Shown here: positions 8,349-16,963 of the stretch, in pieces
How positions within the stretch are numbered: position 1 is the stretch's first letter
Layout of the letters: each line of letters opens with the position of its first letter
Source: Nonlabens tegetincola
Lineage (GTDB): Bacteria; Bacteroidota; Bacteroidia; Flavobacteriales; Flavobacteriaceae
Length of the DNA: 64,000 bases
Direction of reading: 5' to 3'
NCBI RefSeq assembly: GCF_002954355.1
Contig: NZ_MQVV01000012.1
Location: 558,001 to 622,000, forward strand
Position numbers and translations under genes: made by a program
Notes under the pieces: model-generated
Told to the model about the DNA's origin: nothing
The model's input: only the letters and a program-made list of their open reading frames with translations
Databases searched by the model: none

Positions 8349-10022
8349 TTAGTCTTGGTATTGCCATTCGTTAACTTCTGGATCGTTTAAAGTCTTTGAA
8401 GTAACGCTATCCTTGACTACTTCATTATTTTGAGTTGTCACTTTTTTTTCTTCATTGATCACAGGACAGTCTATACAAATAGCTTTACCATTTTTCACTT
8501 GATAAGTTTTTTCATTATCGTACAAATCAAAGGCATCGTTACTGATACCATTGCGATAGCGGTGAATAAAATCATCATCCCAATTGAATATTGTGCCTTC
8601 TGGTAAGGCGATAATTGCATCTACTCGTTGCTGGTTAAGCCTTTTATTTTCGCGTAAAGCGAAATAATTATCAAGAGTTAACGTGCTATCGGTAAGCTCA
8701 TATTTATAGATAATATTATTAGCATTTTCCTTGGCCTCGTCCATAGTTGATCCTGCCGCCTTGTAATTAAGGGTAATGCTCGCAACCGAGTCTGTTGTTG
8801 AGGTTACTGCTACACGTACATCACGCGATAGCACTTTTGGTCCTTCATCGTCATAAACAATTTTTACATTGTTTGCGTTGATGCGTACTTGATCGGTAAA
8901 GTCTGTTTCAATAACGTCAAGAAACAAGGTTTTTTGTGGTGCCACGGTAAACTTCTCTTGTTTAGCAATAGATGCTTTAATAGCTTGGCTACTAGCAATT
9001 TTAGTGGTTATGAACACCATTCCTATTACTGATGCTATCCAGATACCTGCAAGTGCAACCTTAGCGGTGGTACCTATACTGCGCAAGTTAGATACTAAAA
9101 GCTTAAGTCCTAAAATGGCTAATACTAATAGTGGGATTCCTACAAGAAAGAACACAGCAAGTGTTGCCCACCAAATATTAACATCGGCAGGAATACCTAT
9201 GTCCAAAATATCGGCTGCTTGCATACCGTCTATAGAAATACTTCCTGCGGTTACTAGTGATATCAATAAAGCAATTATACCTATTGATGCTGCTAGGAAA
9301 ATACATAGTCCAATCAATTTGACTATGGCCTTAAAGAATCCTTTAATAATTCTACCTAGGGCTCCAAAGAATTTTACGGTACCACGTTTACCTTTTTGAC
9401 CTACCACACGGTAGCCGGCGTCGGTCTTTTCATCGGCTACTGTACTAAAATTTTCAAATGAATTTTGCTCTTCAATATTAGAAATGTTCACTTCTTTACC
9501 TTGCATGGTAAGTCGCTGCGCCGTAGTCACTGCATCAGGTACAAAGATCCACATAATTACGTATACAAGAACAATCCATCCTGCACTGAAAAAGGCAAGT
9601 AGTACCCATAAAATACGTACCCATATCGCATCTATGTTGAAGTAATAGGATAACCCAGAACTTACACCACCTATATAACCATTTTGCGTGTCTCTAAAAA
9701 GCTGTTTACTAGGTCCAGCAGATCTGTGTTTGCGTTTTGGATCTTCAAAGATTTCTTCATCAACTTCATAATCTTCTGGTTGTCCCATGATTTCAATCAC
9801 GTCTTCTACATGATTGATAGAGATAACTTGTTGATCGTTGGCTCTTTTTTCCATGAAAAGTTCTGCAATTCTAGATTCGATATCACGCATTATTTCATCG
9901 GCGCCACTGGTGCCACTAAAAGATCTTCTTACCGCGCTCAAATAGCGTTGTAAACGGTTGTAGGCGTCCTCATCTATATGAAAAAACAGCCCAGCAAGAT
10001 TTATATTTATTGTTTTGTTCAT
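8349..10022 (-). CDS. PspC domain-containing membrane protein
   Basis: A 557-residue membrane protein. Residues 1-95 are a conserved cytoplasmic region (MRDIESRIAELF, VEDVIEIMGQPEDY). Residues about 105-165 are the PspC domain (NGYIGGVSSGLSYYFNID followed by a long hydrophobic hairpin ending in IMWIFVPDA). Further membrane segments lie near 225-255, 285-310 and 325-345, and a polar C-terminal half probably faces the periplasm. PspC proteins in enterobacteria sense envelope stress; here there is no PspA/PspB, so function is inferred only as envelope-related. The start overlaps the PadR gene stop by 4 bases (ATGA), showing coupling. Confidence 0.87.
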   Translation of the reverse strand: MNKTININLAGLFFHIDEDAYNRLQRYLSAVRRSFSGTSGADEIMRDIESRIAELFMEKRANDQQVISINHVEDVIEIMGQPEDYEVDEEIFEDPKRKHRSAGPSKQLFRDTQNGYIGGVSSGLSYYFNIDAIWVRILWVLLAFFSAGWIVLVYVIMWIFVPDAVTTAQRLTMQGKEVNISNIEEQNSFENFSTVADEKTDAGYRVVGQKGKRGTVKFFGALGRIIKGFFKAIVKLIGLCIFLAASIGIIALLISLVTAGSISIDGMQAADILDIGIPADVNIWWATLAVFFLVGIPLLVLAILGLKLLVSNLRSIGTTAKVALAGIWIASVIGMVFITTKIASSQAIKASIAKQEKFTVAPQKTLFLDVIETDFTDQVRINANNVKIVYDDEGPKVLSRDVRVAVTSTTDSVASITLNYKAAGSTMDEAKENANNIIYKYELTDSTLTLDNYFALRENKRLNQQRVDAIIALPEGTIFNWDDDFIHRYRNGISNDAFDLYDNEKTYQVKNGKAICIDCPVINEEKKVTTQNNEVVKDSVTSKTLNDPEVNEWQYQD

Positions 10023-10360
10023 GATTTCTTAGTTTTTGAGTTGGTAACCATATTTACAGCGTTTTTTAAGTCTTCCCAGGTACCGGTTAATTCTTCTAAA
10101 AATATTTTTCCTGTTTCAGTAAGTCCATAATACTTACGTGGTGGTCCACTTGTTGATTCTTCCCATCTATAAGATAGTAGACCAGCATTTTTAAGTCTGG
10201 TTAATAGTGGATAAATCGTTCCTTCAACTACCAGCATTTTTGCATCCTTAAGAGTTTCTAATATCTCTGCAACATAAGCATCGTCCTCTTTAAGGATAGA
10301 AAGAATGCAGTACTCAAGTACGCCCTTGCGCATTTGCGCTTTTGTGTTTTCTATCTTCAT
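10019..10360 (-). CDS. PadR family transcriptional regulator
   Basis: A 113-residue winged-helix protein. The PadR fold is recognisable from RKGVLEYCILSIL, EGTIYPLLTRLKNAGLLSYRWEESTSGPPRKYYGLTE and a C-terminal dimerisation helix. It binds DNA as a dimer and is normally a repressor. It sits between DUF4870 and PspC genes with a 6-base gap and a 4-base overlap, so it very likely autoregulates this operon through the promoter near 10881; no inverted repeat strong enough to name as its operator is obvious there. Similar PadR-PspC pairs are common in Bacteroidota. Confidence 0.92.
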   Translation of the reverse strand: MKIENTKAQMRKGVLEYCILSILKEDDAYVAEILETLKDAKMLVVEGTIYPLLTRLKNAGLLSYRWEESTSGPPRKYYGLTETGKIFLEELTGTWEDLKNAVNMVTNSKTKKS

Positions 10361-10366
10361 ATAATT

Positions 10367-10861
10367 TTATTTTTTAATCTCTTCCTGCTCAATTTGAGTA
10401 GAAAGAAAATTAATGGTTAAAGGATACTGGTACAGTTCACCTTCTTGAGATTTAACTGCTGCTTTTATACTGCAAACTAGATCCAATATGGCTAGAAATA
10501 GAATTCCTGTACCACATATAATACCGCTAGATACTATAAGGTTAAAAGTTCCCATATTATTAAAAAACGGGAAATCATTACCGTCCATCGCTTCCCATAA
10601 GCTAGGACCACCAGATACAATGGAACCTATTATAACGCTACCACCTAAAAATGCAAGAGCAAATGTGTATAACGTCATGCTTAATTGAAAATTAATGGCC
10701 TGCTTACCATTAAAGTCTATAAAAGGAGACTTCTTTGAGTTTATCATCCAAAGTAGCATGGGCAGGATGAAATTGCCCAATGGAAATAGCCATTTGCCAA
10801 AGGTGAGTAAATGAATACCCGTGGCTATGTTCCTGTGGTTTTTCTCGATTGATTTTTCCAT
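10367..10861 (-). CDS. DUF4870 (Tic20-like) membrane protein
   Basis: A 164-residue protein with about four hydrophobic segments. It carries the DUF4870 signature: an N-terminal amphipathic part, then GNFILPMLLWMINSKKSPFIDFNGKQAINFQLS, followed by a long membrane hairpin and a final segment GTGILFLAILDLVCSIKAA. It is the first gene of the DUF4870-PadR-PspC operon, directly behind a perfect -7 box. The family's biochemical role is unknown. Location in the inner membrane and the PspC neighbour point to envelope homeostasis, which is inference. Confidence 0.85.
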   Translation of the reverse strand: MEKSIEKNHRNIATGIHLLTFGKWLFPLGNFILPMLLWMINSKKSPFIDFNGKQAINFQLSMTLYTFALAFLGGSVIIGSIVSGGPSLWEAMDGNDFPFFNNMGTFNLIVSSGIICGTGILFLAILDLVCSIKAAVKSQEGELYQYPLTINFLSTQIEQEEIKK

Positions 10862-10880
10862 AGCATATTAATTTCTTATG

Positions 10881-10888
10881 CAAATATA
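10881..10888 (-). promoter_or_regulatory. -7 promoter element of the DUF4870-PadR-PspC operon
   Basis: Minus-strand TATATTTG, perfect TANNTTTG, with 19 bases to the DUF4870 start. PadR, encoded second in the operon, is the candidate regulator. Confidence 0.6.
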
Positions 10889-10959
10889 TATCTAAAAGAT
10901 AGTATTATGCAATACAAAGTACCATATATTTTTTAATTACACTGTGTTTTTTTAATGTA

Positions 10960-10975
10960 CGCTTTCGCGAAAGCG
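10960..10975. repeat. 16-bp palindromic repeat, copy 3 (intergenic)
   Basis: Perfect CGCTTTCGCGAAAGCG in the divergent region between the PadR operon and the DUF4442/men cluster. It lies 22 bases upstream of the TACATTTG -7 box at 10998, roughly where a -33 element would be. Confidence 0.95.
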
Positions 10976-10997
10976 CAATAAATACAAGCTCTTTCCT

Positions 10998-11005
10998 TAC
11001 ATTTG
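10998..11005 (+). promoter_or_regulatory. -7 promoter element of the DUF4442/men cluster
   Basis: TACATTTG, perfect TANNTTTG. It overlaps the GTG that would be the longest in-frame start of the DUF4442 gene, which argues that the real start is the ATG at 11023. Confidence 0.65.
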
Positions 11006-11022
11006 TGGGAAATGTTAAAATT

Positions 11023-11472
11023 ATGATTACTCCTTCAAAAATTAATACGTTCACCTTTTTCAAGCTACCTAGTTGTTGGTGGACAGGAGTTAGGGTTAAA
11101 GAAATCGACAAGCAAAGTTGTGTAGTAGGAGTGAAGCACAAATGGTTTAATCAAAACCCTTTTAAGTCTATGTATTTTGCTGTTCAAGCCATGGCGGCCG
11201 AGCTTTCTACCGGTGCACTTGTCATGTCTTATATTCAAGAAAGCAATGCCAAAGTAAGTATGCTTGTGGCTAACAATAACGCAACTTTCACAAAAAAAGC
11301 CACAGGAAAAATTACTTTTACTTGTAACGATGGTTTAAAAATTAAAGAAGCAATTGAAAAAACGGTAGAAACTGGAGAAGGTCAAACCGTATGGATGCAA
11401 GCTCAAGGATTAAATAAAGATGGTGTGCAGGTGAGCTTATTTAATTTTGAATGGACTGTCAAAAGAAAATAG
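11023..11472 (+). CDS. DUF4442 hotdog-fold protein, thioesterase-like
   Basis: A 149-residue protein of the DUF4442 family, which has the hotdog fold of PaaI-type acyl-CoA thioesterases. Visible blocks are KLPSCWWTGVRVKEID, KHKWFNQNPFKSMYFAVQAMAAELSTGAL and a final VSLFNFEWTVKRK strand. The central helix with MAAELSTG corresponds to the hotdog helix that usually carries the catalytic acid (Glu here). It is directly upstream of menC (39-base gap), so a link to menaquinone synthesis, such as 1,4-dihydroxy-2-naphthoyl-CoA hydrolysis, is possible but unproven. Start chosen at ATG 11023, 17 bases after the -7 box. Confidence 0.78.
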   Translation: MITPSKINTFTFFKLPSCWWTGVRVKEIDKQSCVVGVKHKWFNQNPFKSMYFAVQAMAAELSTGALVMSYIQESNAKVSMLVANNNATFTKKATGKITFTCNDGLKIKEAIEKTVETGEGQTVWMQAQGLNKDGVQVSLFNFEWTVKRK

Positions 11473-11511
11473 GTACTTTTCCTGGACTAATTTAAATCAG
11501 ATATTTAAAAA

Positions 11512-12555
11512 TTGAAAGCACGTATTCATAAACACACCCTAGAATTTAAAAGTCCTGCGGGAACTTCACGAGGTATTCTTAAAACCAAGGATACTTGGTT
11601 CTTAATTCTTGAAAATGAAGATAAAAAAGGAATAGGAGAGATTAATATGTTTCGTGGATTGTCCTATGATGATAAACTAGGTTTTGAACAAAAATTAGAA
11701 TGGTTGTGCGATCATATTCATTTAAAACCATCCATCATACTTGAGGAATTATTGGAATGGCCTGCTATTAGATTTGGTTATGAAACCGCATTAAAATCTT
11801 TTCAAAGTACAGACTGTTTTGAGTTGTTTCCTAGTGTTTTTACTCAAGGTGCAGATAGTATTTCTATTAATGGATTGATATGGATGGGTGACCAAGAGTT
11901 TATGCTAAACCAGTTAGAAGAAAAAATGCAAACTGGATTCTCTTGTATAAAGTTGAAAATAGGCGCCATAGATTTTGAAAAAGAGCTACACTTATTACAA
12001 GTGATTAGATCACAATTTTCTGCTAATGAGATGACAATCAGAGTAGATGCTAATGGAGCTTTTTCAATTGAAAACGCCATGGAAAAATTAAATCGTTTGT
12101 CCGTGTATGACGTACATAGTATTGAACAACCAATAAAGCCTGGTCAATATGAAGCAATGGCGCAACTTTGTCAAAACACGCCAGTTTCTATTGCCCTTGA
12201 CGAGGAATTAATTGGTTTGCATACAACGGAAGAAAAGCAAAAATGTTTGGATTTAATACGTCCTCAATTTATTATTTTAAAACCAGCTCTAGTTGGTGGA
12301 TTTCAAAGTTGTCGCGAGTGGATCAATATAGCTGAAGAGCGAAATATTGACTGGTGGATGACCAGCGCCCTAGAATCTAACGTAGGTTTGAACGCTATTG
12401 CGCAGTTTACATATACATTAGGTGTAACAATGCCTCAAGGTTTAGGTACTGGTGGACTTTTTACAAATAATATTGATGCACCTTTGGAAATTAAAAAAGG
12501 AGAATTATGGTGTAACAATACAACAAATTGGGACACCAACTATTTAAATTTATAA
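11512..12555 (+). CDS. menC: o-Succinylbenzoate synthase (TTG start)
   Basis: A 347-residue enolase-superfamily enzyme dehydrating SHCHC to o-succinylbenzoate in menaquinone synthesis. Metal and catalytic residues are visible in KLKIG (Lys base), RVDANGAF (Asp ligand), IEQPI (Glu ligand), ALDEELIG (ligand) and LKPALVGG (second Lys). The N-terminal capping domain starts KARIHKHTLEFKSPAGTSRG, and the C-terminus has GLGTGGLFTNNI. The start is TTG at 11512: an in-frame stop lies two codons before it, and no ATG precedes the conserved N-terminus. The CPBP gene follows after one base and menE overlaps that, forming an operon. Confidence 0.93.
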   Translation: MKARIHKHTLEFKSPAGTSRGILKTKDTWFLILENEDKKGIGEINMFRGLSYDDKLGFEQKLEWLCDHIHLKPSIILEELLEWPAIRFGYETALKSFQSTDCFELFPSVFTQGADSISINGLIWMGDQEFMLNQLEEKMQTGFSCIKLKIGAIDFEKELHLLQVIRSQFSANEMTIRVDANGAFSIENAMEKLNRLSVYDVHSIEQPIKPGQYEAMAQLCQNTPVSIALDEELIGLHTTEEKQKCLDLIRPQFIILKPALVGGFQSCREWINIAEERNIDWWMTSALESNVGLNAIAQFTYTLGVTMPQGLGTGGLFTNNIDAPLEIKKGELWCNNTTNWDTNYLNL

Positions 12556-12556
12556 A

Positions 12557-13519
12557 ATGTATATAGAACAAGGTTACAAAGGAAAGTTAGGCATTTGGAA
12601 TGCTTTTATTCTACCAGTAGGTTTTATTTTATTAATGACTTTCAACTATTTTGCTACCAAAGCATTTTTAGATGAATCTGGTGAGTCTACTAGCGAGATT
12701 ATGCAAACTATGATTGATCAAATGGGTACATTACCATTTTTGGCCATCAACTTAATGGTTTTTGTAATCGGATTGATTATTGTCTTTATTTGGGTAAAGT
12801 TCATCAATGGTCAATCTTTGACCAGTTTTACCACTTCTCGTTCAAAGATTGATTGGAAACGCATATTTACCATGTTCTTAATTTGGGCTGTTTTTCAAGG
12901 TGGTATGATTTTCATGACAGCTCTCAATGCTCCAGAAGATTATGTCTATAACCTTCAATGGGATAAGTTTATTCCTCTTGTGATTTTGTCGTTATTAATG
13001 TTTCCATTTCAAACTAGTTTTGAGGAATATTTATTTAGAGGTCAATTGTTACAAGGATTAGGTATAGCTACTAAGAGTCGTGCTATATCGTGGATTGTTA
13101 CCTCAGTATTATTCGGATTAATGCATGCCGCAAATCCTGAAGTAGAAACATTAGGACCAGTTGTTATGGTTTTTTATATAGGTACAGGTCTACTCTTAGG
13201 AGCGATGACTTTGCTCGATGAAGGGTTAGAGCTGGCACTAGGTTTTCACGCGGCCAATAATATCACAGCCGCATTGCTCATGACAAGTACATGGACAGCC
13301 ATACAAACCGATTCTGTTTTTATAGATATGTCCGAACCTACTTTTGCGTGGACAGATACCTTATCTATTTTTATTGGATACCCTATTTTATTAATTATAT
13401 TAGGTAAAATTTACAACTGGAAAAATTGGAAAGAAAAACTATTCGGTCGCGTGCTGGATAGAAAAGAATTTTTTGAAAAAGAAGGAACAAATGATCCCCA
13501 AAGTACACCCGAGTTTTAA
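12557..13519 (+). CDS. CPBP family intramembrane metalloprotease
   Basis: A 320-residue polytopic membrane protein of the CPBP (CAAX protease and bacteriocin-processing, Abi) family. The catalytic motifs are EEYLFRGQLLQGL (Glu-Glu plus Arg), FGLMHAANP (His) and GFHAANNITAALL (His/Asn). Some members cleave prenylated or peptide substrates within the membrane; many have no known substrate. It is embedded between menC (one-base gap) and menE (29-base overlap), an arrangement often seen in flavobacteria. A role connected with isoprenoid quinones is possible, but nothing in the sequence shows it. Confidence 0.9.
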   Translation: MYIEQGYKGKLGIWNAFILPVGFILLMTFNYFATKAFLDESGESTSEIMQTMIDQMGTLPFLAINLMVFVIGLIIVFIWVKFINGQSLTSFTTSRSKIDWKRIFTMFLIWAVFQGGMIFMTALNAPEDYVYNLQWDKFIPLVILSLLMFPFQTSFEEYLFRGQLLQGLGIATKSRAISWIVTSVLFGLMHAANPEVETLGPVVMVFYIGTGLLLGAMTLLDEGLELALGFHAANNITAALLMTSTWTAIQTDSVFIDMSEPTFAWTDTLSIFIGYPILLIILGKIYNWKNWKEKLFGRVLDRKEFFEKEGTNDPQSTPEF

Positions 13520-14543
13520 ATTAAATGGTCGCTCATTAGATCACGAAGGTCTAATGATAGTTGCCTATAGCTATGTGAAGGAAGGTGACGCCTGGGAAAA
13601 AGAGGTGGGAGACTTTTTACTTAATTGGCTAGATGATTTTGAAGTTCTCACGGTTAATACCAGTGGTTCTACTGGACAACCTAAATCTCTTAAAATTAAT
13701 AAACAATTCTTTTTAAACAGTGCAGCTATAACTGCTAATTATTTTGATCTTATACCAGGAAAACAAGTGTTGTGTTGCCTGCCATTACAATACATTGCTG
13801 GTAAAATGATGTTTATAAGAGCAATTCAACACGGTTGGCATTTAGATTGTGTTGAGCCTACAAGTCAGCCCTTAAAAAAGGCTGAGAAGCGCTATGATTT
13901 TACGGCAATGACTCCTTTTCAATTGTCACAGTCATTGGACAATATTCATAAAAGTCGTGTCACGTTATTAGGCGGTAGTCCGGTAACTGCAACCCTTGTG
14001 GGACAACTACAAGGCAAGCACAGTAGGGTATATCAATCTTACGGTATGACCGAAACATGCAGCCACGTCGCGATTAGACAGTTGTATCCACATTATGAAG
14101 CTTGCTATACAGCAGTAGGTAAAACAACCTTTTCATTAAGTAAGGATCAAACACTGGTAATAGATGCTCCACAAGTATCACCTGATTTACTTACTACCAA
14201 TGATCTTGTTTTATTGCATAATGAGCAGAAATTTGAATTGCTAGGTAGACTAGATGACGTTATTAATTCGGGTGGTGTAAAGTTACACCCATTAAAAATT
14301 GAGGATAAATTATCCAGTCAAATCTCAAACCGTTTTTTCATAGGTAGTTTACCCGATAATGACCTTGGTGAACAGGTAGTATTAATTGTAGAAAGCGAAT
14401 CTCCTTTTGATATTGATTTTAACGGTTTAGATAAGTTTGAAGTTCCTAGGGCTATTTACTTTTTGCCGACTTTAGTTGAAACTAATACCGGTAAAATCCA
14501 AAAAAAGAAATCAATAGAACAGGCACTTCTGCATGCATCCTAA
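13491..14543 (+). CDS. menE: o-Succinylbenzoate-CoA ligase
   Basis: A 350-residue AMP-forming acyl-CoA synthetase that activates o-succinylbenzoate with CoA. The P-loop is NTSGSTGQPKSLK (about residues 56-68), the A5 motif is YGMTETCSH, and the hinge is LGRLDDVINSGGVKLHP; a C-terminal lysine lies in TNTGKIQKKKS. It is shorter than the roughly 450-residue proteobacterial enzyme, as usual in Bacteroidota. ATG 13491 is chosen because it follows a GAAGGAA stretch and begins the conserved protein; it lies inside the end of the CPBP gene. The stop overlaps the rlmF start by 11 bases. Confidence 0.9.
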   Translation: MIPKVHPSFKLNGRSLDHEGLMIVAYSYVKEGDAWEKEVGDFLLNWLDDFEVLTVNTSGSTGQPKSLKINKQFFLNSAAITANYFDLIPGKQVLCCLPLQYIAGKMMFIRAIQHGWHLDCVEPTSQPLKKAEKRYDFTAMTPFQLSQSLDNIHKSRVTLLGGSPVTATLVGQLQGKHSRVYQSYGMTETCSHVAIRQLYPHYEACYTAVGKTTFSLSKDQTLVIDAPQVSPDLLTTNDLVLLHNEQKFELLGRLDDVINSGGVKLHPLKIEDKLSSQISNRFFIGSLPDNDLGEQVVLIVESESPFDIDFNGLDKFEVPRAIYFLPTLVETNTGKIQKKKSIEQALLHAS

Positions 14544-15354
14544 CAATATTCATCAAGAAGATTATCCCTTTAATGAACTAATTAAAGCTCATCCACCTTT
14601 ATCCAAGTTTACAGTCCAGTTTCAGGATAAACCATCTATAAATTTTAATGATCCTTTAGCTTTAAAGGCTCTAAACAATGCTTTATTAGTACACTATTAT
14701 GGTATAACACCTATCGAATATCCTCATGGATATTTGCTAGCACCAGTTCCTAGTCGTGTAGACTATATACATCACATCGCAGATGAGGTTAAACCTGGTG
14801 CAAAGGGACTTGATATAGGTTGTGGAGCTACAGCTATTTATAGTTTATTGGGAGTAAGTTGCTACAATTTTAATATGATTGGATCAGAGGTTAGTGAGAA
14901 AAGTTACGCTTTCGCGAAAGCGAATACCAAAACAGTCCCTTCAATAGATATAAGACTACAATCCGATCGAGGAAGTATCTTCAAAAATATTATTCATAAA
15001 GGAGAGTATTTAGATTTCACGATTTGTAATCCACCATTTTTCAGTAGTGAGCAGGAAGCCATGAAGGCCTTTCAAAGAAAAGCTAAAAATTTAGGTGGCG
15101 ATAAAAAACACAACTTCTCGGGAACTGCCGATGAGTTATGGTGTAATGGAGGAGAAGCACTCTTTATCAAAAGGATGATCAAGGAATCGATTGATTATAA
15201 AACTCAGGTAGGTTTGTTCTCAACCTTAGTATCTCAAAAAGGACATATAGCTAGGCTTGAAAAACTTTTGACAAAAAAACAAGCAAATCACTATGTGAAA
15301 AGTTCAAAAATAGGCTCCAAGGTTGTTCATTATTTGTTTTGGAAATTTCGTTGA
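14533..15354 (+). CDS. rlmF: 23S rRNA (adenine(1618)-N6)-methyltransferase
   Basis: A 273-residue SAM-dependent methyltransferase that modifies A1618 of 23S rRNA. Family features are the N-terminal HQEDYPFNELIKAHPPLSKF, the SAM-binding GLDIGCGATAIYSLLG, the N6-adenine methylase motif ICNPPFFSS, and ELWCNGGEALFIKRMI. It overlaps menE by 11 bases and closes the men operon. A palindrome copy at 14907-14922 is read in frame as A-F-A-K-A in the helix after the second SAM-binding strand; compared with the E. coli protein from memory there is no obvious insertion there. Confidence 0.92.
   Translation: MHPNNIHQEDYPFNELIKAHPPLSKFTVQFQDKPSINFNDPLALKALNNALLVHYYGITPIEYPHGYLLAPVPSRVDYIHHIADEVKPGAKGLDIGCGATAIYSLLGVSCYNFNMIGSEVSEKSYAFAKANTKTVPSIDIRLQSDRGSIFKNIIHKGEYLDFTICNPPFFSSEQEAMKAFQRKAKNLGGDKKHNFSGTADELWCNGGEALFIKRMIKESIDYKTQVGLFSTLVSQKGHIARLEKLLTKKQANHYVKSSKIGSKVVHYLFWKFR
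14907..14922. repeat. 16-bp palindromic repeat, copy 4 (inside rlmF)
   Basis: Perfect CGCTTTCGCGAAAGCG inside coding sequence, translated as A-F-A-K-A near residues 126-130 of RlmF. The reading frame is intact. Confidence 0.95.
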
Positions 15355-15430
15355 TTCTTTTAGGAACTTTTCTATATATACCTAGTCATTTAATTAACCA
15401 ATCAAATATTCATTGAATCTATAATCAAAC

Positions 15431-15438
15431 TAACTTTG
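15431..15438 (+). promoter_or_regulatory. -7 promoter element of the Lacal_2735 gene
   Basis: TAACTTTG, perfect TANNTTTG, with 18 bases to the ATG at 15457. It overlaps an upstream in-frame TTG, which is therefore unlikely to be the start. Confidence 0.65.
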
Positions 15439-15456
15439 TTGTATTACAATAAGATT

Positions 15457-15621
15457 ATGTTTGGTTTATTCAAAAAGAAGACAGAAAAGGAGAAGCTACA
15501 ACAGGAATATGCACGATTGATGAAAGAATACCATAAACTATCTACTACAAATCGTGCGGCTAGTGATGCCGCTTTCAAAAAGGCAGATGATATCGCTAGA
15601 AAGTTAGATGCATTGAAGTAA
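15457..15621 (+). CDS. Lacal_2735 family small protein
   Basis: A 54-residue, highly charged, helical protein starting MFGLFKKKTEKEKLQQEYARLMKEYHKLS and continuing TNRAASDAAFKKADDIARKLDAL. This matches the Lacal_2735 family known from Flavobacteriia; its function is unknown. The short hydrophobic N-terminus followed by a lysine-rich coiled coil suggests a soluble or peripherally membrane-bound protein. It has its own -7 promoter box and is followed after two bases by the fructosamine-kinase-like gene. The ATG at 15457 is preferred over an upstream TTG that lies in the promoter. Confidence 0.78.
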   Translation: MFGLFKKKTEKEKLQQEYARLMKEYHKLSTTNRAASDAAFKKADDIARKLDALK

Positions 15622-15623
15622 TC

Positions 15624-16484
15624 ATGGAAGCTGCATCTACCACTCTTGTTCCCTTAGAAATAAGAGCACTATTACCGTTTAGGATACACAAAGCTTCAAA
15701 ACTTTCTGGTGGAGATATAAATGAGGTCATGCTCATTGATCAAGGGGCTATTCAATATGTTTTAAAGTATAATGATAAGATTCAATTTCCTAAAATGCTC
15801 AAGCGGGAAAATGATGGTTTACAACTGCTTAGAAAGTCAGGTACAATAAGAGTTCCCTTAGTTATCGCTCAAGGCGAGAGTGCTACATATCAGTATCTAC
15901 TATTGGAATATATTGCTCCAGATGCTCTAAATACAAAGGATGAATCAAACCTTGCGATACAATTAGCTGCTTTGCACGATTGCACTGATGAGTTATTTGG
16001 ATTAGAAGAGGATAATTATATAGGAAGCCTGCCTCAATATAATTTACAAACTGAAAGCGGTACACAATTCTTTTTACACCAGCGATTGGTCCCGCAATTC
16101 GAACTAGCTGTGAGTAATGGTTTTGAATTAAAAGGGATAGAAGGATTGTTTAAAAAAATGGAACGTCTAATCCCATCGCAAAAACCTGCTCTTATTCACG
16201 GCGATTTATGGAACGGTAATGTGATTTTTACTTCAAATGGACAGCCGGTTTTAATTGATCCTGCTGCTCATTTTGGCCATGCAGAAATGGATATTGCCAT
16301 GATGAAACTATTTGGTGGATTTTCTAATAAGTTCTACTGGATGTATCATGAGGTACGTACGCCTTTACCAGATTGGGAGGAAAGAGTACCATTATATCAA
16401 TTGTATTATCTACTGGTTCATCTAAACTTATTTGGTGCTGGTTATTTAAACCAAGTACAACAGTGTATAAATAAGTATGTTTAA
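15624..16484 (+). CDS. Fructosamine-3-kinase family protein
   Basis: A 286-residue protein of the fructosamine/ketosamine-3-kinase family (aminoglycoside-phosphotransferase fold). The catalytic loop is ALIHGDLWNGNVIF, the metal-binding motif is LIDPAAHFGHAEMDIAM, and the C-terminus has YQLYYLLVHLNLFGAGY. Such enzymes phosphorylate sugars attached to protein or free lysines and so help remove glycation; bacterial substrates include ribulosamines. It follows the Lacal_2735 gene by two bases. A related small-molecule kinase activity cannot be excluded. Confidence 0.88.
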   Translation: MEAASTTLVPLEIRALLPFRIHKASKLSGGDINEVMLIDQGAIQYVLKYNDKIQFPKMLKRENDGLQLLRKSGTIRVPLVIAQGESATYQYLLLEYIAPDALNTKDESNLAIQLAALHDCTDELFGLEEDNYIGSLPQYNLQTESGTQFFLHQRLVPQFELAVSNGFELKGIEGLFKKMERLIPSQKPALIHGDLWNGNVIFTSNGQPVLIDPAAHFGHAEMDIAMMKLFGGFSNKFYWMYHEVRTPLPDWEERVPLYQLYYLLVHLNLFGAGYLNQVQQCINKYV

Positions 16485-16497
16485 ATAGGAGTTTAGA

Positions 16498-16962
16498 CTA
16501 GCCCTGCAGTTTCTTTGCTATTACATCGGTCGCTTGATCAAGCATTTTGTATACATTTTCAAAACCTTGTTGACCACCGTAATAAGGATCTGGTACGTCA
16601 AGTCCTTCTCCTGGAAAAAGCTCATCAAGGATTTTGACAACTTTATTGGCATGTTCTGGAGTAGGAGCAAGAGCGGTGACATCACGAAAGTTTGAATCAT
16701 CCATCACATAGATGTAATCAAAACTATCAAAATCGTCAACAGTAAGTTTTCTACATTTTTGATTAGTAATGTCTAGTCCGTTTTTTCTAGCTACCTCAAT
16801 TGATCTATTGTCAGGTTGTTCTCCCACATGACCGCCGTAGGTACCAGCGCTATCCACTTCAAATTTTGTAAAGTTTAATTTTGACCTCATGATTCCTTCT
16901 GCAAGAGGTGAGCGACAAATGTTGCCCAAACAAACCATTAATATGCGCTGTTTATCTGACAT
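16498..16962 (-). CDS. Low molecular weight protein-tyrosine phosphatase
   Basis: A 154-residue LMW-PTP. The P-loop is VCLGNICRSPLAEG with catalytic Cys11 and Arg17, and the general acid Asp is in VPDPYYGGQQGF. Cytoplasmic, no signal peptide. Such enzymes dephosphorylate tyrosine kinases and other proteins, often linked to capsule or exopolysaccharide control, but no polysaccharide genes are nearby. It begins one base after the dnaA stop, so it is co-transcribed with dnaA. The reason for this linkage is not known to me. Confidence 0.93.
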   Translation of the reverse strand: MSDKQRILMVCLGNICRSPLAEGIMRSKLNFTKFEVDSAGTYGGHVGEQPDNRSIEVARKNGLDITNQKCRKLTVDDFDSFDYIYVMDDSNFRDVTALAPTPEHANKVVKILDELFPGEGLDVPDPYYGGQQGFENVYKMLDQATDVIAKKLQG

Positions 16963-16963
16963 G

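Noticed and set aside
8641-8672. TTTTCGCGTAAAGCG, resembling the 16-bp palindrome
   Set aside because: The spacing and arm order differ from the core GCTTTCGCGAAAGC by several bases; it is coding sequence of the PspC gene and not a copy.
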